64,000 bases of DNA from Moniliella sp. 'wahieum' (lineage: Eukaryota; Basidiomycota; Moniliellomycetes; Moniliellales; Moniliellaceae): the NCBI GenBank assembly GCA_003971905.1, contig RSEE01000098.1, positions 69,501-133,500 on the forward strand. The letters are read 5' to 3'. The notes under the pieces were generated by a model. It was not told the origin of the DNA. It was given only the letters and a program-made list of their open reading frames with translations, and made no database searches. The position numbers were made by a program, and so were the translations under genes. Below are positions 9,259 to 19,605 of this stretch, piece after piece. The stretch's first letter is position 1. The number at the start of each line of letters is the position of its first letter.

Positions 9259-9939
9259 ATGCCTGCGCCCATCGACATCACCTCCGCCGCCGCTCGACAA
9301 GATCCTCGCCGACGCCGGCGACAACCTCACGTCGTCGACTTCCACGCATCGTGTACGTCCTCCGTTTCTTGTCCCCGGTTCCTCTTCCAGCTGCGCTTGC
9401 CTGTTGGCGTGTGGCATGTCATTTGTCATGTGCCATTTGCCATTTGCCATTTGGCGTTTGGGCGTTTGGCGTTTGGCCTGGCGTTGGCCCTGCATGGACG
9501 AAGAGCGAAGCAGGCTATTGGATGGGATGTTGGATACTGACCTACGACGGGGCACGATGGGGATGCGGCAGGGTGCGGGCCGTGCCATGCGATTGCGCCG
9601 GTGTTTGCGCGGATTGGCGCGGCGTCCGAAGCGACGTTTGTGCGTGTGGACGTGGACAAGGTGAAGGAGTTGGCGCAGCGGTACAGTGTGAGCGATGCCG
9701 ACATTTGTGTTTCTCAAAAAGGGCAAGGTGGTGGATACGTTGCGCGGGGCGGATCCGCGTGGGCTCCAGCGCCTCGTTACCCAGCACTCGGGACAGGAAG
9801 TGTCGGCGGAAACGGTAGGGGAGATGGCTAAGCCCAGTTGGACCTCCATGGTCGCCAGCACGGCTTGCCCTTGCTCCTCGCCGCGGCATATCTCCTCTAC
9901 ACATACTTTTTCCCTTCGGACACGACAGAGCAAGTGTAA
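9259..9939 (+). CDS. Thioredoxin-like protein with C-terminal hydrophobic tail
   Basis: Redox protein. Exon 1 (9259-9352) encodes MPAPIDITSAA, LDKILADAGDNLT and VDFHAS. A 219-bp intron (9353-9571) splits the Trp codon. Exon 2 opens with the active site WCGPCHAIAPVFARIG, followed by ATFVRVDVDKVKELAQRYSV. After a one-base frame change come MPTFVFLKKGKVVDTLRGAD and PRGLQRLVTQHSGQ. The conserved cis-Pro is in MPTF. The spacing resembles TXNL1/Txl1 N-terminal domains, but no PITH domain follows. After another frame change the gene ends in GLPLLLAAAYLLYTYFFPSD-TTEQV, a hydrophobic segment at the extreme C-terminus that looks like a tail anchor. The stop at 9937-9939 lies inside the first unit of a 31-bp tandem repeat. 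Confidence 0.8.
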
Positions 9940-10044
9940 CTACACCCTGGACTCGACGCAGCAAGTGTACCTAGGCCCTGGACACAACAGAGAAAGTGTA
10001 CCTAGGACCTGGACACGACGGAATAAGTGTACCTACTAGGACCT
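9918..10044 (+). repeat. 31-bp minisatellite (four units) overlapping the thioredoxin stop codon
   Basis: Units at 9918-9948, 9949-9979, 9980-10010 and 10011-10044 (31, 31, 31 and 34 bp). Each starts GGACnCnACnnAnnAAGTGTA and ends CCT. The first unit encodes the last residues and the stop of the thioredoxin-like protein. The others follow in the 3' flank. Confidence 0.85.
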
Positions 10045-10654
10045 GGCTGCCACACGGGAAGCTTGCTGTGTGACGTGGAGGATGGATGAGATAGGAGCGA
10101 TGCGCCGCACGCTGGGTTCCTGATGCCATAGGCCACGTGCCAGCCCGGTCGGGGCGGGGGGGGGGGGGGGTAAAAGTTAAAGTGGGGATCATTGTGATTT
10201 CCTGGCCAAGGAGAGTAGCTAATACGCAAGACAGGTCCCACGTGGGGGACAAGGGATAAGGGATAAGGCCTAAGGAGTATCGAGTACGGCAAGTAAGGAA
10301 GGGTGGGCAGGGCGGAGGCGAGTACGACAGACGGCCTATGGCTGGCTCTACGCCGACCTAAGACCTAAGGTCTAAGGCCGAAACTTAACCCCAACCACCA
10401 ACCCCCTAGCCCCTAACCGCGAAACCAGCGGCGCCTTCGACCGACGCCATTGGACGAAGGAACAGGGCCGGGTGCGGGAAGCGAGGCGCTCATGTACGCT
10501 TTCAAGCTTCGCTTCCGAGTCCAGCGACAGATGGAACAAAAAGGGGGAACAAGAAAAACGTGGACCCAAGCAGTCTCAGATGATGTCATGGCAGATCTCA
10601 AGTCGCATTAGGGCTTAGGAAAGGCTTAAGGCTTAAGGAGAAAGTCTTAAGCCC
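10045..10654. other. Spacer with G-run and degenerate CCTAAG/TTAGG repeats
   Basis: Convergent region between the thioredoxin-like gene and PEX6. It holds a G-run of about 15 at 10155-10170, GGGATAAGGGATAAGG at about 10250, and CCTAAGACCTAAGGTCTAAGG at about 10350-10372. A C-rich CCCCTAACC stretch lies near 10405-10420, and a palindromic AAGGCTTAAGGCTTAAGG block lies at about 10620-10640. These look like degenerate short-unit repeats. No gene is seen. Confidence 0.45.
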
Positions 10655-13600
10655 TTAGGACGCACGGGCTTTGCCCTTGCCCTTGCCCTTACTTTTCTTG
10701 GGCGGAGCCTCGGGGGCGCCGTCGGCGTGGGGAGGCGGAGGGTGAGTGGCACTGGTAGTACTTCCATTGGAGTAGGCGTGCGTGCCATTAGCTTGCGGGT
10801 GGCTTGCTTCCACTGCCGACGCCCATTGCCCTTGGCCAGGAGAGGTGCGCGGGGCGGAACGAGCAGAGAGACGGACGGGGAGGAAGCAAGCGTTTCCTGC
10901 AGCGCCTGGAGCGCCGCTGCGTCGCCCCTCTGAGCTGCCTCGACCAGCGCCAGCAACCGCGGATCCTCGCCTCGGCTCAGCGAAGAGAGATCAATGGAAC
11001 GCTAGGATCCGACGGACCATCTCCCAGGCCATCGGGGTTGGGTTCGGCATGGCCATTGGCCAGGGCGGGCTTACTTCCATTCATAGGTTTGTCCTTATCG
11101 GGATCCTCAAACTTAGCCGGACCGAGCGGTAATGAGCCATTTCGTCCTCCGAAACGGACGGGACCAGTTCCTGCAGCGCCAACTCAAAGTCTTGTTTGCT
11201 CACGCTCACCTCGTAGTCTTGGCGCGTCGCCAGTTCCGACAGGTAGTACTGTGCGGTCAAGGGGGTGGGCCAGTCGTGTGGTCCAGGCTGGCGATTGAGC
11301 TGGGCAATTTTTTGGTCTACTCATTAGCTTTGCGCGTCATGGCCTTGAGCATAGCGTCGGATGCCAAGGCGTAAAAGTCAGCGCCGGTCAAGTTGAATGG
11401 GCACTGGTTCGCGATGACGGCCAAGTCGCCCACGTCAGGATCGAGACGGAACTTGCGCGTCAACGCTTGCAAGATGGTCTGCTGGGCAGCGTGCGTCTCC
11501 GCGACAGAGAGGTAAAGCAGTTTGTCAAACCGACCTGGTCGGAGCAAGGCCGGGTCGAGCAGATCCGGTCGATTCGTCGCGCCAATGACAAATACGTCTC
11601 CGCCTCCGGACGCCATGCCATCGAGTTCAGCCAAGAGCTGGGACACGATCCGGTCCATCACGCCGCCCGAGTCGCCTTGGTTGCCACGTTTGGGCGCTAC
11701 CGAGTCAAGTTCGTCAAAGAAGATGACGCAAGGGGTTGCATCGCGCGCCTTTTGGAACACACGCCGGACATTGGCTTCGGATTCGCCAATGTACATGTTG
11801 AGCAGTTCGGGACCTTGACAGAAAAGAAATTGAGCGAGCACGAGGTAGCTACAGCCTTGGCCAATAGCGTCTTGCCCGTTCCAGGAGGGCCGTACAGCAG
11901 CACACCCGACCGCTTCTTCAGTCCATCCGCAAACAAATCCGGACGTTCAAGCGGAAGTTGAATCGTGTCCAGAATGTCGTGCTTGACCGACGCAAGACCA
12001 CCCACATCGTCCCACGTCACATTGGGGATCTTGGGCGCACCGATCGACTCGGAATAGGTCGCACGAGCAGAGGCCAACGCCGTATCAAAGTCAGAGCCGG
12101 TCAGGCTTACCCCAGAATCGAGGACATCCGTGAAGGAAGTACCCTCCGGACTGAAGACACGCATAGATAATCAGTCAGTGGGAACAACAGGGCAACAAGC
12201 GAGGGAGGGGGGAGTTGGGCATACACTTGGTCCCGGATGCGTGCCGTCGCGGCAGCTTTCGAGCGTGCTACCAGGTCGGCCAGGTCGGCCGCAACCAATG
12301 CAGCTGTCTGCGTAGCCAGGGACGATAAGGTTACATCCGGAGCAAGAGTGATGGTAGCAGCGCCTTGGACCGAAAGGGATTTTGAACCTGTCGAGCGGGA
12401 TGAAGACGGGACAGAAACCGTTGACGAAGCGGCAATTGCTCCTTGCAAGATGGACAGACGCTCCTGTTCGTTGGGGGCATCCCACTGGACCGTATGCTTG
12501 AACAAAGCCAGCAACCCAGGGGGACACTTCTCCGACTCGCTCGTTGTGCCCAAGACAATCAACGGGTGGAAAGCGTCCTTGTCGATCGAGGTGCTTTGGT
12601 TGGGTGTGGGTCCCGAAGAGGCGGGGGTAGATGAAGGCTTACCGTTACCATCGAGCCTTCCTGACTTTTTTCAATGTGCTGCGAAGGGCTAGGGCTACTC
12701 TTGAGCGTCTCCAAGCAATCCGCTAACACCCGCGTCATTGCAGGTTCGTGGCCATCCTGGGGGCTTGTGCCTTGGACCCCAACGCCTCAATGCCGCGGAG
12801 CAAGATGACGGCGGGAGCAGCCTGTTTGGCCCGTTCCAAACGCGCTCGCAAAGTCCCCTCGGTCCGAGTAGGAGAGTCGGCAAGCAAAGCGTAGCAATCC
12901 AGCTGCACCACGTGCAGTCCCAGGCTCTGGGCGGCCCATAAGCTTGTCGTCCGTTTCCCGGCCCCGCGCGCCCCCGAAAGGAGCGCGGTGACATGAACAC
13001 CTGCTTTGGCCCCGGCGGGGTGCAAGGCCGCACGCAACAGCGCTTGCAACTGGCCAAAGGGGGTCTCGGGCAATGTCAGCGCCGACCCAGGCGCGGGGGC
13101 AGGCGGAAGCCCCGTATCCAAGTTCAGCCAACCAGCAACGGACGGGACACGGGAGTGAACCAAGCCAGCCTGGACAATCTGGGTCAATCCTGGGTCCACC
13201 AGGGCACCCAATCCCCCATTCCAAGCAAGGGAGCGGAACGCCATAGCGTCTGTGTTGGGGGCATCAGATGTACTGGGTGCAGAGTGTGGGTGCTTGGGCC
13301 CGAGCCGACGTTGAGGTCGGTGGCGTAGGGTCCAGATCAGGTCGCACATCGACCACACGGAAAAATACCGCCTCGGTAGGAGCCTCGTTGCCTCCAGGCA
13401 GGCAAAGACTAGCAATATCCAACTCTTCTTCCTCGCTGCCGACCGCATTTGCCGTACCAGGATCAGAGGCCCGTGCCGAAACAGAAGGTGGTCCAGAAGG
13501 TTGAGTCGATGCCCCCGCTCCTGCGCCCCACCGCACCAGGCGGAGCGCTCGACCCGGATGTTGGTGGGTTCGCCGCGCCCGACCCTACCCACCGGGTCAC

Positions 13601-15274
13601 ACGGCCGTCGAGAGCAACAGCAATCAAGTCCCCTGGTAAGACGATGCGCCGTGTCCGGCAAAGAAGGAACGGAGAGCAGCAAGGAAGAGAGGCTCGTGCG
13701 CCTTATCGACCGAGGCAGGGCTAGCGACGCGCGCGAGCGTCAAGCGCTCAGCAAAGGGGATCGGAGGCTGGCTGTTTGGGGCGAGCGAAGACGGCAAGGG
13801 AGTAAGCTGAACAGCAGACCCATTCTCCCCGCTCACGTTGGGACTGGAGGCGAGGGCTCTGATGCCAACAGATTGGTCAGCAGGAGAGGAGACATAAATA
13901 CGGGCACATTGTTCGGTCCGGTGCCGCGTGGAATGACCGGAAGTAAGGTTGCCGGTGCTCCAAACACGTAGACCAATTGGCTTGGGCGGCGAAGTGGGCG
14001 ATCCGAGGAGATCGGGGGTACGTGAGAGAAGCGCGTACTGGCCATTGAGGCATCCAGCACGTGCAAGCTGCGACTCTGGAATAAGTACGATGGCCTCCTC
14101 ATCCACGTCGGCACGAGGCCGGTCTGGGGCAGAGCAAGTCCAGGCGGAGAGGACAGCATCAGGGGCGTGGGCAGTGGGCAGGGCGTGAGCGAAAAATGTG
14201 GGTGAAATGGACACCTTGGGAGGCGGGAGACTTGGAGTAGGTGTCTTGTCGCCCTCGGTTGATGGCTCGAGCTTGGCCAACGTCTGGGCTAAGAAGTACT
14301 CGTCAATCAGCAGATCGTCGCCTTCTGAACCCTCTTGGTCCTCGTCCTCTGCCACGTCGAGGCCCGTTTGAGAGTACACTGCGCTCTCAGGCACCACGGA
14401 CGACGTGGTTGCAATCGACTGGCGATCGTCGTCGTCGTCGTCATTTTCATCGACCCAGGCGGAAGGGGGTACAAGAGTCAGTGTCAGCTGCGTCGCAGCT
14501 GTCACGACGCCCTGAAGAACGGGTTCCGCCATGATCACACGGACGGGGGCATACGATGCAGCGCTTGATGTGTCCACGGGAAGAGAGAGAGCTGGCCCTG
14601 ACGCAGGACATGTGCGTCGAGGTACGCAGTCACTTGCCCATCTGGACGGGACAATAGGGCGGCGGAGGGCGTGGCGAGCACAACAGTCGTAAGGGGGATC
14701 GGCTCGAAGGGGCGCACATGGGCGGAGGAGGAGGCGAGGGAGCGGTGTACGTGGCGAGGAACGTAGACCAGAGGCGCGGAGCTGTCCTGAGGATCTGGGG
14801 CGGTTGGGCGGCGGGGCGGCAGAGGGCAGGCAAGACGAGGGAATGCCAGCGCGGCGTGTACGCGGCTGCCGCCGCGGATGACGATGGGGCAGTCGGCGTG
14901 ACAGTCACGGCGACATACTGCTTGCGGTCGGGGCCATCGGCGGGAGGCGAGCCAAAGACGGCGGCCCATGCAGCGGGGGTGAGCACGGCGGCGCTGTGCT
15001 CGTGGGGGCTGGCGGGGGCGGGGGCACGCGGGAAGCGGCGGACGGGGAAGAGCGCCGGCGGGCATGCCGTCTGGGGGGGTGGAAGTGGTGGTGGTGGTGG
15101 TGGTGGCGGTGGTGGTGGAAATGGAGGTGGTGGGGTGGTGGTGGTGGGTGGTGGTGGTGGTGGTGGTGGTGGTGGTGGGGTGGTGGTGGTGGTGGTGGTG
15201 GTGGTGTGGGGGGTGGTGGAAATGGTGGTGGTGGTGGTGGTGGCGATGGACATGCCGATGGAGAGCGCAACCAT
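10655..15274 (-). CDS. Peroxisomal biogenesis AAA ATPase PEX6
   Basis: Type-2 AAA ATPase that, with PEX1, pulls ubiquitinated PEX5 out of the peroxisomal membrane. N-terminal parts read [37 protein letters not shown] and [21 protein letters not shown]1 is degenerate: [20 protein letters not shown] is its Walker A and [10 protein letters not shown] lies in the Walker B position. D2 is canonical: [71 protein letters not shown] and [16 protein letters not shown]. The C-terminal [20 protein letters not shown] is followed by a Lys/Gly-rich end with the stop at 10655. One intron, 12151-12226, is visible. About 1,500 residues, longer than yeast Pex6. The start at 15274 is uncertain because it precedes a Thr/Pro/His low-complexity tract. 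Many one-base frame changes occur. Confidence 0.9.
15075..15250. repeat. (GGT)n/(ACC)n trinucleotide tract at the PEX6 N-terminus
   Basis: About 175 bp of nearly pure GTG/GGT on the plus strand. Read in the PEX6 frame on the minus strand it codes runs of Thr and Pro, and His in another frame. It sits just after the proposed PEX6 start and could instead be 5' UTR if translation begins further in. Confidence 0.7.
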
Positions 15275-15770
15275 CGGCTGGTCTGAGCGCCGCGGCGTGC
15301 TTCTGGCAGCCGCCGGTGGGGCGGCCCACACTGGCGCCGTGCCTGTGCGCCACCCTCTCACGCCGGCCCGGCTTTTGGCCGTGGGGCTAGCCGGATGCAC
15401 GGCTGCCTTGCACCGACCACGTGACACGCTTCTCTCTCTGTCTCCCACTACCACTAGATGGAGGATGAAAGATGATCGATGAAAGCCCATGCGTACACCA
15501 GCCGCTTGCCAGAGCCCGAGGCCAATCCATGCATGCGCAGAGATGGTACACGTCGACGCGCCTGTCCGTTGCGGGCCAAGCAGCGCCCAGCTTCGCCCCT
15601 TGCCAACATCCAGGACTAATACAAGTGGAAGCGAGACGGTCGCCCCGCGTCTCGATTCTATAATAATACGTGCCGCCGCTTGCGGCGGCAAAACCGACGG
15701 GAGGAGCACTCTGCCGGGCTGGAAGAGCAGCAGCAGGCCAGCACGAGCGCAGCCATTCAGTGTGACGCGG
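15275..15770. other. Spacer between PEX6 start and RPS11 stop
   Basis: 496 bp that should hold the PEX6 promoter. One CACGTG lies at 15418-15423 inside CCACGTGACACG. Nothing else was recognised. Confidence 0.4.
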
Positions 15771-16259
15771 TTAGAAGCGACCGAATTGCTTGGCGGCCTT
15801 CTCCAGCGCCTTGTTCTTGGTCACTTTGAGCACGTTGAACCGCACCGTCTTGGACAGCGGGCGGCACTGGCCCACAGTCACTTCGTCCCCGACGTCGACA
15901 CGGAACGCCGGGGAGCAGTGGGCGGCCAGGTTCTTGTGGCGCTTCTCGTACCGGTTGTACTTGGCCACAAAGTGCAGGTACTCACGGCGAATGATGATGG
16001 TGCGGGTCATTTTGGTCGACACGACCCGACCGGTAAGGATGCGGCCTCGGATGGACACCAGCCCGGTCCAGGGACACTTTTTGTCAATGTACGTGCCCCC
16101 AATCGCCGCTGCGGGCGTCTTGAAGCCAAGGCCAATGTCCTTGTGCCACCGCTTGGTCTTGTTGTTGACCTTCTTGCCAGCTGCCACCTTGGCGTTCTGG
16201 AAGAGGGGATGTTTCTGGAACGCACGCTCGTGCTGCACACCAAGTTCAACGTTGGACAT
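15771..16259 (-). CDS. 40S ribosomal protein S11 (uS17)
   Basis: Small-subunit ribosomal protein binding the 5' domain of 18S rRNA. This is one complete open frame of 162 codons with no frame change: [79 protein letters not shown] and the uS17 signature [20 protein letters not shown]. Length and order match eukaryotic S11. It is divergent from RPS12, 413 bp between start codons. Confidence 0.97.
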   Translation of the reverse strand: MSNVELGVQHERAFQKHPLFQNAKVAAGKKVNNKTKRWHKDIGLGFKTPAAAIGGTYIDKKCPWTGLVSIRGRILTGRVVSTKMTRTIIIRREYLHFVAKYNRYEKRHKNLAAHCSPAFRVDVGDEVTVGQCRPLSKTVRFNVLKVTKNKALEKAAKQFGRF

Positions 16260-16672
16260 GGCGACGACGGAGGCGGAAGCCCGGGGGGGGGCAGCAGTGC
16301 GGGACCAGGAGATAGCTTAAGCACCGCCAACGAAAGCAACGCGTGCTCACCTAGTCTACCAGATCCAGTGGAGACTGCCGAACATTGAATTCGTGAAACA
16401 TTGGACCACAAGCAGCCCCGACACGCTAACCAGCAAGCGGCATCCCTAGGCGATCCCGCAACCCTATTGGATACTTTGCCACTGGGGTCCCTTTTTATTA
16501 CGCCTGGCTTGGAGCAGGGGGGCAGCAGCTGTTGCTATTGAATGAAGGGCGGGTTCGCACACTGCCCTAGTGCCCGTCCCGGCTTCGCCGCCGGACGCGT
16601 GGCATCCGCAAGAAGCGTGGACGTGGTCTTGGTTTGCCAGCCGCACCACCACCGTCTCCCTTAGCAAGCACC
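16260..16672. promoter_or_regulatory. Shared RPS11/RPS12 divergent promoter
   Basis: 413 bp between two ribosomal start codons. AACCCTA (TAGGGTT on the other strand) lies at 16460-16466, about 200 bp from each ATG. A possible splice acceptor (TTAG at 16661-16664) lies 8 nt before the RPS12 ATG. Confidence 0.55.
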
Positions 16673-17178
16673 ATGTCCGACATTGAGGAGCAGCAGATCG
16701 ACTGTTGTCGAGGAAGTCGCCGTTGAGGAGACTGCGCCCGTCAAGACGGGTCTGACGATTGAGGAGGCTCTGCAGGAGGTGCTCAAGAAGGCTCTCATCC
16801 ACGACAGCCTTGCGCGTGGCCTGCGCGAGTGCGCCCACGCTCTGGACCGCGGCAACGCGCAGCTGTGTGTTCTCGTCGAGACCAACACCGAGGGCGAGTA
16901 CATCAAGTTGATTGAGGCGCTGTGCAACGACCACAAGATCGACCTGCTCAAGGTTTCCGACGCCAAGACGCTCGGCACCTGGGCTGGTCTGGCCAAGATC
17001 GACCGCGAGGGCAACCCCCGTAAGGTCGTTGGCTGCTCGTGCGTCGTCGTTCGTGACTTCGGCGAGCCCTCAGAGGGCCTGAACGTCCTCACCGAGTACT
17101 TCAAGTATGTTCCCTCTTGCCTCCCTACGACTCTGCACGTGAGATACTGACCGTTTTGTGCTGCAAAGGTCCCGTTAA
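16673..17178 (+). CDS. 40S ribosomal protein S12 (eS12)
   Basis: Small-subunit ribosomal protein of the L7Ae fold. MSDIEEQQ is followed by a one-base frame change near 16697. Then come [60 protein letters not shown] and [20 protein letters not shown], and finally LTEYFK. A 64-bp intron at 17105-17168 splits the Lys codon. The last exon is only 10 bp (17169-17178) and finishes K-S-R-stop. About 145 residues, as expected. Confidence 0.94.
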
Positions 17179-17643
17179 GTATGCGATGGCACGCTTCAAT
17201 GGCTTGGACGCGCCACGAGCCGACCCTATTGGCTATACCCGCCTTGGCGGGACACGTGCACTCCACCTGTGGGCCCCCAAAAATGCAATGTAACCCTGTG
17301 CGTCCCACGACGCATCCTGGGCCTTACACCGTCTTCATAAGCACTCGCTCTCTTGCCGTATAACGTTTAGCGCCTGGTCCCCTAGACTCCCGACATATCA
17401 GTGCAGGAGAACAGAGGGAAGGCGGCCCCTATTGAGTGGCTGGGGTGACCGGATGAAGAAAGGGGACAGCGTCCACCGCGCTGTGGGTTGTAGGATGCAT
17501 TCCGCCCTGAGGCAGTGGATTCCGCGCTGGGACCCATTGGTTGGAGCAGGCCCCAGGCAGTGGGTTATAGTTTTTTTTTCAGGCGCACTCTTTTAGATCT
17601 TAGTGCGTGCCGCGTCCGCCATCCGTGCCACCTGCTGTACGCG
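17179..17643. other. Intergenic spacer between RPS12 and the NUFIP1-like gene
   Basis: Contains ACCCTATTGGC near 17222-17232, CACGTG at about 17251-17256 and a T-run at 17571-17579. This is compatible with a promoter for the downstream plus-strand gene. No gene was recognised. Confidence 0.35.
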
Positions 17644-19605
17644 ATGTGGCCGCGCAACAGCCTCCACGGGCGCTCGCGCGGCGGGCCTTCGGGTGCAGGC
17701 GCGTTCGTGTGCGACTACGTGTTTCCCGCCGACGCCGGAGCGCAGGCGGGCAAGCGGTGCGGGTGGAGCGGGCGCAGTGCGCTGGACCTGACGCTGCACA
17801 AGAGCGACCGGCACCTGATCTACCCTGCCGGCGGGCTGGCCGCTCTGCACGCCATCGATCCCATTCTCCAAGCCGAGAAGGCCGAGCAGCGTCGTCGAGC
17901 GCGCCGGGAAACTGCGCGTGCTGCCCGTGCTGCACCTGCACCCGTGATGGGCGGACAGGATGGCGATGCGCTCGCTGTCTTATCCGGGTTGACCGTCAAG
18001 CTCGACACGCCCGAGATGGTGGAACAGTGGATTGCTGAGCGCAAGAAACGTTGGCCCCCCCAGCTGCCATGGAGAGGAAGAGGATTGAAGATGAGTGGAG
18101 GGGACGCGACCCTCCTCGTCTGCCTCGCGCGCGAGCTGGACCCGTACCCCGCTCACCTCCTAAACCTACCACACGCCCCTCCGATTCGGACTCGGACTCG
18201 GACTCGGACTCGGACTCGAGTTCGAGTTCAAGTTCGAGCTCCAGTTCGAGTTCGGACGAATCGGACGATTCGGGGTCAGAAACTTCCTCCGAATCGGGCT
18301 CCTCTAGCTCCTCCGATTCCGATGCCCCCCGTTGAGCTGCCCAGTGCGTCTCGTGAGCCTGGGCCTGCTGAGGAGGAAGGGGAGAGCAGTGACGATGCAC
18401 CCGTGGAAGAAAGCACATCCAAACCTCCACCTACTGCTGCACTTACCCCCGCACCTTTGCCTTCCCGGCCAGTCTGTAAGTTTTGGCTGCAAGGACGGTG
18501 CGGGCACGGCTCCTTGTGTCGTAACCAGCATCCCGATCCCAATTCCCCACCCAATCCCCACTCCAACCCCGACCCCACTCCCACTCCCAATCCCACTCCC
18601 ACTCCCAATCCCAATCCCAATCCCAATCCCAATCCCAATCCCAATCCCAATCCCAATCCCAATCCCAATCCCAACCGCGAAGCTAGTGGCCAGGCCGGGA
18701 CGGCAAGCAAACGCCCTGCACCCTCGTCCGAGTCTTTGGGAGGGACGAAACGTGCTCGTCCTCGTCGCCGTCCTGCACCTGCACCAGTCAACCCTTTCCA
18801 ACCGGACCTACTTCGCGCGCTGCTCAGCCGCGAAATCGCACAGCACGTCGAAGCCACCCTACAGGCCATCCGCTTCCTGTCCAAGAACGACTGGCTGGTC
18901 CATGTTGAGCTCGTGCCCGGCCAAGCGGCCGAACAGCGACAACGACGAAGGTTGGTCCAACCGTTGGACGCGGACGCTAGTCCCTCGGTGGATGCTGCGC
19001 TCCCCGTTTCAGGTTCGGGTCCGGGCCAGGGGTCGGGGTCGGATTTGGGGTCGGGGTCGGGCCCCGTCTCTTTGGACGGCACCTCATGTTCGTCGCCGCT
19101 TCTCAAGCCTCTGACGGATCTCGATTGGCCGCCTGAGCCGGACCCTATGATTTTTCTAGACCCGATGGGGCGGGACGAGCCGAAACCGCTCAAAGTGGCG
19201 CAGTATGAGCGGGTAGCGCAAGACCCTCAAGTAAGGGAAGTACTTGCGCCTCGGTCGGGCGTGCATCCGTACGGGAGACTCAACGGTGCCTTAGCCCGTG
19301 GCCTACAGTCCTTGTTGGATTTACCGTCGCAAGCGCACCGCGTGGCAGCGATCGAGTTGATCTTAGGTACTGCGCCGCATGCTCCGCGTTATACCGAGCA
19401 AGACTTGTTTCGTCTAGGGCTCAAGTTGGGCCCGCTGGAGGTTCCGCTGGTACGGGCGTTGGCGGCGCGCGTGAGCGAGGTGTTGGATGGTGCAGTGGCG
19501 TACCAAGATGACTTGACCCGGCGGCAGACGCGCGAAGAAGCGCTTCGGGCCGAGGGCGAGAGGCGGGATGAGTTGCGTCGGGTACTGGGAATCGAGTTGG
19601 ACTAA
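17644..19605 (+). CDS. NUFIP1/Rsa1-like box C/D snoRNP assembly factor with CCCH zinc finger
   Basis: Platform protein that helps the R2TP complex load Snu13 onto box C/D snoRNPs. The start at MWPRNSLHGR leads to a C-x-C/H-x-H type finger (FVCDYVFPADAG to LHKSDRHLIYP). The NUFIP1 signature VKLDTPEMVEQWIAERKKRW follows. After a frame change in a C-run near 18056 comes a Ser-Asp tract, then the CCCH finger CKFWLQGRCGHGSLCRNQH. An Asn-Pro repeat follows, then LLRALLSREIAQHVEATLQA and IRFLSKNDWL, which match the PEP segment of Rsa1/NUFIP1 that contacts Snu13. The C-terminus (RLNGALARGLQSLLDLPSQA to VSEVLDGA) is helical and not otherwise known to me. About 650 residues; at least two frame changes. 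Confidence 0.78.
   Translation: MWPRNSLHGRSRGGPSGAGAFVCDYVFPADAGAQAGKRCGWSGRSALDLTLHKSDRHLIYPAGGLAALHAIDPILQAEKAEQRRRARRETARAARAAPAPVMGGQDGDALAVLSGLTVKLDTPEMVEQWIAERKKRWPPQLPWRGRGLKMSGGDATLLVCLARELDPYPAHLLNLPHAPPIRTRTRTRTRTRVRVQVRAPVRVRTNRTIRGQKLPPNRAPLAPPIPMPPVELPSASREPGPAEEEGESSDDAPVEESTSKPPPTAALTPAPLPSRPVCKFWLQGRCGHGSLCRNQHPDPNSPPNPHSNPDPTPTPNPTPTPNPNPNPNPNPNPNPNPNPNPNPNREASGQAGTASKRPAPSSESLGGTKRARPRRRPAPAPVNPFQPDLLRALLSREIAQHVEATLQAIRFLSKNDWLVHVELVPGQAAEQRQRRRLVQPLDADASPSVDAALPVSGSGPGQGSGSDLGSGSGPVSLDGTSCSSPLLKPLTDLDWPPEPDPMIFLDPMGRDEPKPLKVAQYERVAQDPQVREVLAPRSGVHPYGRLNGALARGLQSLLDLPSQAHRVAAIELILGTAPHAPRYTEQDLFRLGLKLGPLEVPLVRALAARVSEVLDGAVAYQDDLTRRQTREEALRAEGERRDELRRVLGIELD
18181..18680 (+). 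repeat. Two coding microsatellites: Ser-Asp/Ser tract and (AATCCC)n Asn-Pro tract
   Basis: 18187-18335 is built of GACTCG/TTCGAG units that code a Ser-Asp then poly-Ser stretch in one frame. 18540-18675 is built of ACTCCC then AATCCC hexamers, which in the NUFIP1-like frame code (Asn-Pro)n. Both are in disordered linkers on either side of the CCCH finger. Confidence 0.75.

Noticed and set aside
14718-15482. Plus-strand frame with long Gly/Val runs
   Set aside because: Antisense of the PEX6 N-terminus; it exists only because the GGT repeat has no stop codons.
18276-19193. Long minus-strand frames with Gly-Leu or Gly-Ile repeats
   Set aside because: Antisense shadow of the NUFIP1-like gene and its AATCCC tract.
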